This document shows positions 10,264-19,474 of a DNA stretch of 64,000 nt, one piece after another. Location of the stretch: NCBI GenBank assembly GCA_964036195.1, contig OZ038455.1:5225855-5289854 (forward strand), given 5' to 3'. The position numbers were made by a program, and so were the translations under genes. The notes under the pieces are model-generated. The model was not told where the DNA came from. It saw only the letters and a program-made list of their open reading frames with translations, and searched no databases. This stretch comes from Sphaerolaimus hirsutus. Its lineage: Eukaryota; Nematoda; Chromadorea; Monhysterida; Sphaerolaimidae. Each line of letters opens with the position of its first letter. Position 1 is the first letter of the stretch.

Positions 10264-11083
10264 CGTAATTACGCCAACCCAACCTTTTGACGTTTTTCAT
10301 TTGGATACAATGCATTATGACAAAACCTCAAAACGGAAGATTTTTGTTGCTGTCGATTCATTGTCCAGATATATGATAAGGGCTTGTGTCCAATCACTGT
10401 CCGCAACATGTATTTCAAGAGTATTATACAACAATGTATTCATGTTTTGCGGTGCCCCACGTGCCATCGTTACAGATCGAGGCACCGAATTTGTGAATCA
10501 TGATGTTTGTTTATTATGTCAAGGATTTGGCGTAACTCACAGTACGATTATGACAAATAACCCATCTGCCAATGGTTTGGTGGAGCGAGCAAATCGTTCT
10601 TTGCGAGAAGCTTTATTGTTTTGCACTCACGAATTTCCAACACAAAAATGGTGGACACTTTTGCCACTTGCAACTTTACGCTGCAACATGGCCATGAACC
10701 GCATGACCGGATGTTGCCCATTTTATATTGTTTTTGGCCATTTGCCACATTGGAACCTATTATTCTCTGCTTCGAGGAAATTAGACCCACAGGCGACTCG
10801 TCAAATAGCCCGCACACAAAGCGATAAAAATCGGGCACTTTATAAAAAGAAATTTGATTCCCAACATTCAGTAACTTTCAACCCAGGTGATCGTGTCATG
10901 GTTAAAAAATTATCTATTGAGAAAAACATTCCGAAATTTGATGGGCCTTTCATTGTTACCACCGTTTCCGATTCTACTTTATTATTATTCGATCATGAAG
11001 GAGGAACTTTTTCGGTGCCACAACGTGCTGTGTGGAAATTGCCACCGCCAATGGAACCCGCAGAGCAACGTGCCATCGAGTAA
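10220..11083 (+). pseudogene. Integrase core and C-terminus, +1 frame relative to gag-pol
   Basis: This frame continues the integrase after an apparent one-base shift near 10215-10225. It holds the catalytic triad context: VAVDSLSRY (first Asp), TDRGTEF (second Asp) and PSANGLVERANRSLREA (Glu). A GPF-type module (KFDGPFIV) lies near the C-terminus, and the frame ends at TAA 11081-11083. No chromodomain is visible. The frame break is not at the gag-pol border where programmed shifts occur, so a damaging indel or a sequencing error is more likely than regulation. I do not reconstruct the joined protein. Confidence 0.85.
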
Positions 11084-11212
11084 ATATCTATGGCGGAAGT
11101 GCGAATATCATTTCCGATAAACGTTTCCCTACTAGTTGAAATTCAATAAGAAAAACGTTACTTGTGCTCCAACTTTGTAACCCGAGTTGGCAACATACCA
11201 AACAAAGTTGAA

Positions 11213-11593
11213 ATGAATCCCTTGGCACGCAATTCGATGGGAAACCATGTGCAAAACCTCAACGTTCAACCCAACTTTCATTCTACCGCCGTTTATGGCA
11301 GCCATGTGTCTAAGACGTCGGCCGTTCAGCCACAGTTTTTGGCGGTTCAGCCACAGTCTGCACCTGTCGACTACGCGGCCAAATATTTTACGTTGAAAAT
11401 GGATTCGGACCACCACAAAGACGTTTGTCGCACTTCTCTTCTTTTAGTTGGCTTTGGATCATTATCTTTTGACGTGCCTGGCTGGCGTATCGGGTTTTTT
11501 CTCAGTTTGTTTTTGTTTTGCATGCGCCGTCGTTTTGCATGCATTTTTTGCATGTATTTTTTCTGTTGGATGCTTTGTCTGCATGATGCATGA
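11213..11593 (+). CDS. Ty3 accessory frame a, C-terminal hydrophobic segment
   Basis: About 126 residues from ATG 11213 to TGA 11593, starting 130 bp after the integrase stop, where env or other third genes lie in some Ty3 elements. The first 80 residues are polar, with a repeated AVQPQ motif. The last 40 are strongly hydrophobic and Phe/Cys-rich (FFLSLFLFCMRRR, then CIFCMYFFCW), which could be a membrane anchor. I recognise no family. Its stop overlaps the start of the next frame. Confidence 0.4.
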   Translation: MNPLARNSMGNHVQNLNVQPNFHSTAVYGSHVSKTSAVQPQFLAVQPQSAPVDYAAKYFTLKMDSDHHKDVCRTSLLLVGFGSLSFDVPGWRIGFFLSLFLFCMRRRFACIFCMYFFCWMLCLHDA

Positions 11594-12104
11594 ATTCGTG
11601 TGTACGAAATTGCATGATTTCTTTTGCGACATACAGAAAATTCAATCGCTTCGCGGACAGTTGGAAGTTTGCAGCCGCAAGATTTCGGCCCTCAAACATG
11701 ACAAAAGACAGCTCAAAAGCGAAGTCAAAACTATCAAGGAAACTCATCAGACGGACTTGGCTCAATTCAAGGTTGCATCCCAAAAACACGCCCGCACGAA
11801 ACGTCGTTACAAGGCACTCAAAGAGTCTGTCAACGCCGGCGTACAGGAGGGAAGTGATTCTTCTGAATTTTCTGCTATGCGTGATGAAAATTTTGCTTTG
11901 AAGTCTCATGTGAAAGAGTTGGAAGATAGGCTAAATTATTGGGAGATACATGGTAGCTTGGAACCGAAAATGTTGGTGAAAACTCCTGCGGAAAAATTTG
12001 GTTGTACGATTGAAGAAGCGTTTGCTCAACCTGAGGGGGAGGGGGATAGCGGCGGTGAAAATGATAGTGCTTTAGATGCACAAACGTTGTTGAAAACCCC
12101 CTAA
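11583..12104 (+). CDS. Ty3 accessory frame b, predicted coiled coil
   Basis: From ATG 11583 (or 11586) to TAA 12104, about 173 residues. Residues about 20-125 are rich in Lys, Glu, Leu and Gln with heptad-like spacing (QLKSEVKTIKETHQ; LKSHVKELEDRLNYWE), as in a coiled coil. The tail is acidic (EGEGDSGGENDS). The frame is open upstream to about 11448 without an ATG, where it would also encode a hydrophobic stretch. It overlaps frame a by 11 bp through ATGATGCATGA, a layout seen where translation terminates and restarts. No family recognised; it ends about 50 bp before the 3' LTR. Confidence 0.45.
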   Translation: MMHEFVCTKLHDFFCDIQKIQSLRGQLEVCSRKISALKHDKRQLKSEVKTIKETHQTDLAQFKVASQKHARTKRRYKALKESVNAGVQEGSDSSEFSAMRDENFALKSHVKELEDRLNYWEIHGSLEPKMLVKTPAEKFGCTIEEAFAQPEGEGDSGGENDSALDAQTLLKTP

Positions 12105-12143
12105 AAGATATACCCCCCAAATCAAGTGATACCCCCGTTTTTG

Positions 12144-12157
12144 TTAAAGGGGGAATT
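12144..12157 (+). promoter_or_regulatory. Polypurine tract
   Basis: AAAGGGGGAA just upstream of the 3' LTR, the expected plus-strand primer site. Confidence 0.7.
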
Positions 12158-12317
12158 TGTTGCTGTGAAGCGCACATTTTGTTGATTTGTCGTGAATTCG
12201 ATATTTATTGCAATGTTACGAGTACGCGTGAGGTTCGGATGAAATGAATGCATAAAACCCAAAATCCTTGCCCAATACAATGCACTGCTTAATATAAGCC
12301 AGACAGCATCTGCAAAA
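12158..12317 (+). repeat. 3' LTR (160 bp)
   Basis: Same ends as the 5' LTR (TGTTGC...GCAAAA), one base different, followed by the TSD GAAGT at 12318-12322. Confidence 0.92.
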
Positions 12318-12872
12318 GAAGTAGAGCGCCGCAGTTCTAATTGTTTGGGTGGCTCCGTGCATTCCTAAATGGATGTGATGGGGTCCGCCGCTGTTGCCGC
12401 GGATGCCATTTCATTGGGTTTTTTTTTCATTACATCGACCTTTTCAGACCCACCGCATATCAATTGTTGCTTTATTTAGCACACTGAACTTGAGACTGCG
12501 TTTTGTTGCCTTGAATTCCCTGAAAAATTCGAAAACTATTTTCGAATTTTTGAATTTTCGAATTTTTCAAAAAATAAATCGATTTTTAAGTGTTTTTTCC
12601 AGGGGTGAAATAAAAATTCGAAAATTATGAAAAAATTCGAAAGTTCAAAAATATTTTCGAATTTTGAATCTTTTTTTGCCATCGTTACTCTTGAGCAACA
12701 AACACGATTCATCTGAAATTTAACATGCATATACACCTAGGTGGTATGTATACTTAGCTACATTCACTCATGAATATGGAACTTTTCACTCAACTTATGG
12801 AACTTTTTCAAGTGTTGTCGGAGTCGTCACAAAAATGCAGTGTGAACGTTGTCTAAAAGTCGACATCTCTAA

Positions 12873-13397
12873 AGCGGGAATTAGAGCTCAGCGTCAATTC
12901 GACGTGAAATGACGACGTGAAATGATGTCGTGAAATTTATTACACGTGTGTGGATCATGCTACGGGTCTACAATTTTCTAAGGATAATATATGAATTTAT
13001 ACCTTAATCGTGTCCAATACTGAGTGTTATCAGCCACAACTAGAGCGAATTGAAAAATTCAATTTTTATCATTCCACGTCATCATCATTTCACGTCACAG
13101 TGTCAGGGAACAACTTGACATTTCACGTCAGACTATTGCTTGCAATAGTTTGACGTGAAATGTCAAGTTGTTCCCCGACGTAAAATGATGACGTGGAATG
13201 ATAAAAATTGAATTTTTCAATTCGCTCTAGTTGTGGCTGATAACACTCAGTATTGGACACGATTAAGGTATCGATTCATATATTATCCTTAGAAAATTGT
13301 AGACCCGTAGCATGATCCACACTTGTGTAATTAATTTCACGACATCATTTCACGTCGTCATTTCACGTCGAATCAACGCTGAGCTCTAATTCCCGCT
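12873..13397. mobile_element. Foldback MITE, 525-bp near-perfect palindrome, TSD TAA
   Basis: It starts AGCGGGAATTAGAGCTCA and ends with its inverse, flanked by TAA at 12870-12872 and 13398-13400. The two arms are nearly the same sequence over their whole length and meet near 13140. Right U has a single TAA at this point (near 34.91 kb), which is the empty site. The TAA duplication suggests PIF/Harbinger mobilisation. Confidence 0.85.
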
Positions 13398-13445
13398 TAA
13401 AACATGAAAATTTCAAGTTATGCCGGGAAACGTCACTTGGGGCTA

Positions 13446-13693
13446 TACTCGGCGTACATGATACTCTGCCCTCGCACTCTGATTTATGTCTCGTGTTGGA
13501 AGCGTGCCAATGATTATCAAATCAAGCGATTTCCGTAAAAATATGAAAAAAATTCATCGATGTGAATATGTTAATGAATAACATTATAACAACAATAAAT
13601 TTTGTCATCTTTTTATGAAACTCGCACGCGTTAACCATCATTGGCGCACTTCCAGCGGGAACCATGCGTGCAGGGTGTAAAGTAACCGGAGTA
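13446..13693. mobile_element. Small TA-flanked MITE (248 bp)
   Basis: It starts TACTCGGCG and ends CCGGAGTA between TA dinucleotides at 13444-13445 and 13694-13695. Right U reads GGGGCTACTTCCG without the insert. A TA duplication suggests Tc1/mariner-type mobilisation. Terminal repeats are short. Confidence 0.65.
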
Positions 13694-14409
13694 TACTTCC
13701 GCACATTTTTGATCATTTTCCATAAAAAATTTTGACCTCACATACCTATATACAATTGTATAAAATTTGACATTTTTGGGGAAAAATGCAAAAAAATTGG
13801 GCAAGAAGTCGACAAGTCCATCCTCCGCATCCTTTTTTATGGGGAAAAACGCAAGAAATGTGATAAGTCCACTGTGGAAACCGATTTCTAAAAGTCGACA
13901 AGTCCATCAATTTCCCATACGGCAGCGTCCTCGTCGCCGGGAAAATAAATGTTGCAAGAAGTCGACAAGTCCATTTCCCTTCCCGAAACAGTTTTGCTCT
14001 GACCGAATGGAATTTTATGGACACCCCATTTTTCACATATACGTTGAGATTAGGGGCCGAAAATTTGACACTTTATAGTCAATATATGGAACTTAATGGA
14101 AAACATGAGAGAGCCAAATTGGACACGCACGACGGGCCTGGAATTGGGTCTGAAACTTCAAATGCGATTTACTCAAAATCGCATTTTGTGGACTTGTCGA
14201 CTTTTAGAATTAGACGCCTCAATTATTTTACATATACAACTATCTGTCTGGGATTAAATTTCCTATCTGGGATTGTACACTGGCCCATGTTTTTATGTGA
14301 TATGTAGCATTCGAAAAATTACCCGTGATTTATATTTTTGAAAATCACAATGAATATAAATAACCCATGGTTTACATATATTTATATTTTTTTCAAATTC
14401 TGAGATATA

Positions 14410-16488
14410 CCGTATTTCCTCGAAATACCCCCCTTGAAATACCCCTCGTTTAACCCCCCCCCCTCTCGAGACCACTATGAAACAATGACCCCCCCCCTCG
14501 AAATACCCCCCCCAGATTGAGTGTAAAGAGGACATACATGACAAATACTGCAGTTTGTGTTCTGCGTAGTGCAGAACACACGTGAAAACAATGTTGTAAT
14601 CACGTTAGAACAGTGTTTATACCATCTACATGTAGGTGGAAATATGGCTAGCCAATCATGTGTAAAAGCGTAATGACAGTTTTGTGCAGACACTCCGACG
14701 ACTCGAAAACGACCATGCGCAACCGAATGAAGACACGTGGTGCACAGGGAAGTCACAGTGAACGCGGAGTTCGCTGTGCACTGCAATTTGCCAACGAGGC
14801 TGCAGCCCCAGGACGGTACGGCCGAATGGAAACTGCTGTGGCCATGAAACCAATTAGTAACTTTTCCGTTAATTACGTTATTATCCCCACGTATTTTTTA
14901 ATTTGTTTTCCCCAATCCTTTTTGCATGATTGAAATTGTTTCCTACCCGCATTTGGATTAAGCAGACTGAAGTGATTAATTCCCAATTTTTGTACTTTTG
15001 GACAAGTTATTCTTATTCTTTCTTCACGTGATTGGTTCTGCATATTTGTCTGAAAAGGTGTAGTGTCTGAAAATGGGCTAGAAAGGTTTTGAAATTTCTC
15101 GCTAAGTTAAAGGTGTGCACGCTGTTAGACACTCTTTAGCACCCCAAGAGATAACATTCGGAAACTTCCCTGACCAGGTGCATTTTATCTAGGATAGGTA
15201 ATGGGTGGGAAAGCGGCTAAAACCCAATTATTATCAAAGTACGCCTACAAGACACATGCAGAGCACAGCATGAAGTGAAGAGCACAGCAGTGCCAATTAA
15301 TTATTCCCATCACCCAGGGTGATAGGTGAACTCAAAAGTGCTAGTGTCTTTGTAGCGTGTGCTCATGCCCGAAGTTCCCACCCCTTACCCGGCAATGAAG
15401 TAACCTTGAATAAACCCCCGCAATGAGCATTTCTTTCAGTGGCCTTGGTCGGGCGCACCATAAAGTATTTTACCTAGAACGGCGCGAGGTGATAACATAG
15501 TGTCACACCACCTGTTCTAAATTGTACCATAACTGTTGAATAAAAGCCCTGTTTATGACACTCACCGCTGAGATATTTTAACTACGCTAGATTAATTACA
15601 TTTACGTTTCATTCATTTGTTCATTTTATTTTGGATTGTATTCCATCATTTTCTCCGGCTATTACCTATTTTCTTGCGCCTTACATTTTATACTGTTCGT
15701 TTTCCAGTGATCAAATTTTTGCCTTATAATTTTTAATTACGGTCATTTTGTTGTGTCTTGAAACTAGTATTCAGTTATGATATGGTAGAATTTTGGTGAT
15801 TTTGCATTTTTTGTACCCACTAGAGGTTTACGACTTACTTGTGCTATTGTGATTTGACTCTGATTACTGCTAAATAAAGTTCCCGTGAAAATCAACTTGG
15901 TCCCCCTGAAGCAACTAACTGCTTTTTAATTTCTAATTTAACTAATTTCTAATTTAATTTGATTAACAGTTTAATTAACGACTAATTGAAGTAAAACGCC
16001 AGCTGCAATTACAAAAGGGATTGGTAAGTTGCCGTGTCCATCCTCGGGAACTTGCCAGGACCCCAAGGGGTACTGGTGCTGTTCCTGAATTGTGTGTAAA
16101 ATCCCCGTACCATAAAAACAACCATTTATTTAATTACACACACATTTAGCGCAAAGGGACTGGAAACTACAATTCTCCGCCGCAGCGATTCGACGAGTGG
16201 CATATTTTGTGGTAAAAAACGGAAACTAGTAAAATTAGTAAAAATGTAAAATATCTGACATACATACTATTATCAGTCTACAGGAGTCTATACATGTCAG
16301 TTATTGATGCATTTTTCTACCCCACTGTACATCACAAACGACGATTTTGTACTAGGATTTGAAAAAATTTCTGGTGAAAAAATACCCCCCCTCGAAATAC
16401 CCCCCCCCCCCCGTTTAACCCCCCCCCCCTCTCAGGACCACTATGAAACAATCACCCCCGGGGGGGGGGTTATTTCGAGGAAATATGG
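14410..16488. mobile_element. G/C-run MITE (family I), TA TSD
   Basis: Inverted ends CCGTATTTCCTCGAAATAC (first 19 bases) / AAATATGG between TA dinucleotides, followed by long C runs on one side and G runs on the other, and a shared TTTAACCCCCCC ... ACTATGAAACAAT block. The 2 kb interior is ordinary unique-looking sequence with no supported gene. Confidence 0.65.
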
Positions 16489-17174
16489 TATTTATATATA
16501 TTTTTTTAATTTGAAAAAAAAATCACTGAGAAAATCACTCATAATAGATACATTGTGGTGTAATGATGGCACTTTATAACTAAAACATATAATCTGTGCA
16601 AGAGATTTCGCGAGTGATTTTCTCCAAAAAATCTCTCTGTTCATGTAGAGCATTTTTCAGTTAAAATAGTATTTGAAGCAGGTAATTATTGTGCCTACAC
16701 TTTCACTGTGACTTTTTGAAAACTGAAGTCAAGTGGCCAAAAATGGTGGCATGTCACCATCCAGTTTACCACTATTGACTATTATCAGTTTTCACAAATG
16801 GCAATAATTTTGGTGGGGTGGTGTTGGCAAGTCACTAGTTTGCCCTTGTGTTTCACAATAGTGAACACCCAAAAAATGACAAACAGTGACAGTGACACCA
16901 CCATCACTTAATCTTCATTTTGTGTGTGACAAAGATGTAAACTGTTTTAGTAACTTTATATTTATGACATCCTATGAATTTTATTGTCATGTTTTAGTGT
17001 AAATATAAAGCATCTCTCTATCTTAGTACATACTTTTCTGAAATAAAACATGACTTCAGAAGAAATAAAACATAAAAAATACCAATTTGATGTAATCAGA
17101 AATGATCTACAGTGATTGAAAACTCAATTTACCATTTTTGAAAACTGGCAACATTTGTAGACATGCACCAGTGT

Positions 17175-17375
17175 GCCTGCGCACACTAGTTTTCACACGA
17201 AATTTTGAAAACCCAAAAGTCAGCTTAGAACACATTTGAGTTTTCTACAATGAGGTGGCCATCAACTACAGTTGATGGAGGTTAAAAATGACTCATTGTG
17301 GAAAACTCAAACACTTTCAAAGCTCATTTATGAGTTTTCAAAAATTCGTGTGAAAACTAGTGTGCGCAGGGCTAA
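17175..17375. mobile_element. Short MITE, ends CCTGCGCACACTAGTTTTCAC
   Basis: CTGCGCACACTAGTTTTCAC and its inverse GTGAAAACTAGTGTGCGCAG bracket a 200-bp palindromic sequence containing CAACTACAGTTGATGG. Same family as 39072-39294. Confidence 0.65.
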
Positions 17376-17977
17376 TGGGCACCACATACTGGTTGACACA
17401 GTGAAAATTTTTTCATTATTATCATCATAATTATGTGTCAACTTAAAAATGTGTCACACATGCATGTGCAGTTGACACATAGATATAATTATTTTATGTA
17501 ATTTCCATAAAACAAACGTGTCAATAGGTTTTGGCAAGTCACCTACATCAAACCTTCCATAATTTTAGTGTACTGGTAAACTGTAACAATATGCTCGCAT
17601 CACACTCACAATTCTTCTAATGCATACTAATTCTCACAAAAATTGCTCAGCACACCTGGCGCTGCTGCAAGTGCTGAGTGCCTATTTAGCCAAACATCCA
17701 TTGCCACAACCAGGCACTATAGGTCGAGTGCAATATGTTTGCAGCGCAAAATGTTTTTTGAAGTTGTCATTGAGGTAGTACGTTGAATTTTTCTGTTGTG
17801 ATATTTACTTGATGTTTTCACTTGTTAAATGTTGTGGAATGATAATAAATGGACCGTGGGATATTAGAATATGTTATTCTGCTTGCAAATGGTAAACAAA
17901 GCCCAGAATATTGCTTGAAATAGAAATAAAGTGCAAGTGATTTTTTGAGATTTTTTTGAGCTTAGAGTTATTTTTTT

Positions 17978-18660
17978 GGCTATTTACACAGGCCCTGGCC
18001 AGGGACCGGTCCCCAGCAAAAAATTAAAATTGTCAATAGTCAGTAATTGGCGTGTATGGGTTGATTGCATGTAAATTAGGTTAGTTAACACCAAATTTGC
18101 ATGCACAAAATTTCTGCAACACGGTTACGCACACCCATGCATATTTTTTGGGGGTGTGTGTAAATTTATTTCGATGTCCCTGGCAGGGGACAAATTTTTA
18201 GTCCCCTGCTGGGTATGAACGTCCCGGGTTGGGGACCAAAATTATTTGTTTACTGAAAACAATTTTTTCTCATAGGGGACGTTTGACCCCGGTCGGGGCA
18301 ATTTCTACATTGCCGGGGACCGGGCCCCCGCAGGATTTCGATCACTATACAAAAATACAGTGATCAATGGAAATTAAAGTATAAAAAAATAGGATTCACT
18401 AATTGCCCTGAGCTGAAATTTTGCATGTGAACTGACCAAGCAAATGAGTACACACATGCCAAAATTCAGACAAATCCAAAAAAGTTATACACTCCCCCAA
18501 AGAAAATGCATCAGCCCGTGTAACCCTCTTGCAAAAATGTTGTGCATTCTAATTTGGTGATAATTCACCTGATTAACATGCAAACAACCCATACACGCCA
18601 ATTATATACTTTTGAAAAATTTTATTTTTTGCCGGGGACCAGTCGACCTGTGTAAATAGC
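17978..18660. mobile_element. Palindromic MITE, ends GGCTATTTACACAGG, TSD ~9 bp
   Basis: The ends GGCTATTTACACAGG / CCTGTGTAAATAGCC are followed inside by CCGGTCCCC / GGGGACCAG and by AATTGGCGTGTATGGGTT in both arms. The related element at 19475 keeps the uninterrupted site (GAGTTATTTTTTCAGTAATTT). The duplicated flank is TTATTTT-like, about 9 bp, compatible with a Mutator-like mechanism. Confidence 0.6.
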
Positions 18661-18833
18661 CTTATTTTGTCAGTAATTTAATTATATTTTCTGGAGACCT
18701 ATAGGGATTTATATATATTTATATTTTTTCTAAATGTGGAGTGATATATTTATATATATTTTCCAAAAAATTGGTGATTTTTTTGAATGCTAGATGTGAT
18801 GCTGGGGTCAACTGCGCAAGTGATAAGATTTTG

Positions 18834-19474
18834 GACGCATACTTTTCGGTACACCCAGTATTTCAAGTTAGAGAGGTGGTAATTGACATTTGCGTCAATC
18901 TCTCCAGTGGAGAGTGCATGACGGCAGTAGGTATTGTGACGCAAAATTTTAACGATTGGAATCGATCGGGTCACATGAAAACTTGGCCTTTATCCCAGTG
19001 ACCAGTTGCGTATTATACAAATGAGCGTGAAAACTGAAAGTTAGCTAAAAATCGTTAAAATTTGCCAATTTACACCTTCATAATCGCTATTTTTGTTTAT
19101 ATTCATGGTTATATAACTATTGTGAGCCTATTTTATTCATATTGATAGCGGATTTCGAAATTTTGGCCGGCTGCCAAGTTCTCTTCTGTTGGAACGGAGC
19201 CAACGAATGAAAAATAAAACAAAATCAAAAACGTTAGTTTGAACGGAAAAACGGTAGTTTGAACGGTCAAATTCGTCAAAGTGGGGGAGAGTTTTTCAAG
19301 AGTATAGCTATATTTAACCTACCCGATATTTAACCCATCGGATGTAAAGCCAAGGTAAGCCAAGGTACTTCGGTTCGTAAGCCGAAGTAGGTATTTATGT
19401 CATTTATAAAGCCCCATTGAACTTCAAAGAGTGCATTGATATTTAACCCAATGTATGTCGGTAAAAATCCCAAT
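18834..19474. other. Unassigned AT-rich stretch
   Basis: No protein-like frame or recognised element. Contains a short direct repeat AAGCCAAGGT near 19350. Confidence 0.4.

Larger units (their letters stand above)
4714..12317 (+). mobile_element. Ty3/Gypsy LTR retrotransposon, TSD GAAGT
   Basis: Complete element of 7604 bp with two 160-bp LTRs differing at one base (T/C in GTGAGGTTYGGATG) and a 5-bp TSD GAAGT at 4709-4713 and 12318-12322. A primer-binding site follows the 5' LTR by one base and a purine tract precedes the 3' LTR. The gene order gag, protease, reverse transcriptase, RNase H, integrase identifies Ty3/Gypsy. One extra pair of small frames sits between integrase and the 3' LTR. 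The near-identical LTRs imply recent insertion; a frameshift in integrase suggests this copy is already defective. Confidence 0.95.
4262..12687. mobile_element. hAT-type element hosting the Ty3 element, TSD CTCTTGAG
   Basis: Ends TAACGATGGCAAA / TTTGCCATCGTTA are flanked by CTCTTGAG at 4254-4261 and 12688-12695. The right U copy around 35.09 kb has a single CTCAAGAG (reverse complement) with no insert. Without the Ty3 insertion this element would be about 817 bp. Same family as 1383-2708, 39329-40187 and 56744-57738. Confidence 0.85.
3967..12853. mobile_element. PIF/Harbinger-like element D, TSD TAA, split by a hAT-type element
   Basis: It starts TGCCCCTTTCACACTGG and ends CAGTGTGAACGTTGTC, flanked by TAA at 3964-3966 and 12854-12856. 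Copy E at 47.8 kb shows the empty TAA site. The uninterrupted D in right U is 34925-35384 (460 bp, flanked by TTA). Both ends share TTCACACTG followed by GTGACGAC. A 3-bp TAA duplication fits PIF/Harbinger (TWA). No transposase seen. Confidence 0.75.
3945..14222. mobile_element. TIR element E, interrupted by D and MITEs
   Basis: An outer end resembling AATTGAGGCGTC lies near 3945, and its inverted partner TTTTAGAATTAGACGCCTCAAT ends near 14222. An uninterrupted copy of about 606 bp is at 47819-48424, and another copy lies in right U at about 34325-35420. In the uninterrupted copy the sequence TTCTAAAAGTCGAC is continuous; here it is split by element D between two TAA copies. TSD of E itself is not clear. 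Confidence 0.7.
14305..18792. mobile_element. Large element with ends TAGCATTCGAAAAA, TSD GATRTG
   Basis: Starts TAGCATTCGAAAAA and ends TTTTTTTGAATGCTA. Flanks GATATG (14299-14304) and GATGTG (18793-18798) match the single site in right U (near 34.27 kb). Subterminal regions carry repeated TATATAAATATAT and AAATCACxxG motifs. It contains three nested MITEs (14410-16488, about 17175-17375, about 17978-18660). No transposase frame. Related to 19475-21352. Confidence 0.7.
526..18833 (+). repeat. Left copy of inverted duplicated unit U, inflated by insertions
   Basis: Pieces at about 526-819, 1261-1382, 2709-4261, 12688-12872, 13398-13445, 13694-14304 and 18793-18833 match, in reverse complement and in order, the continuous tract 34236-38505. 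Removing the inserts marked by target-site duplications leaves about 2.8 kb, close to the 2.7 kb of the right copy after its own insert is removed. Outer edges are approximate. No clear terminal inverted repeats of U were found, so it may be a large transposon or a segmental duplication. Confidence 0.8.

Noticed and set aside
4714-12317. Possibility that the Ty3 element is an infectious errantivirus-like provirus
   Set aside because: The post-integrase frames show no recognisable envelope features (no cleavage site, signal peptide or fusion protein pattern that I can support), and integrase is frameshifted.
14640-14933. Small frame inside the family I MITE at 14.7 kb
   Set aside because: About 90 residues with no domain and no splice or promoter support; the opposite strand is equally open.
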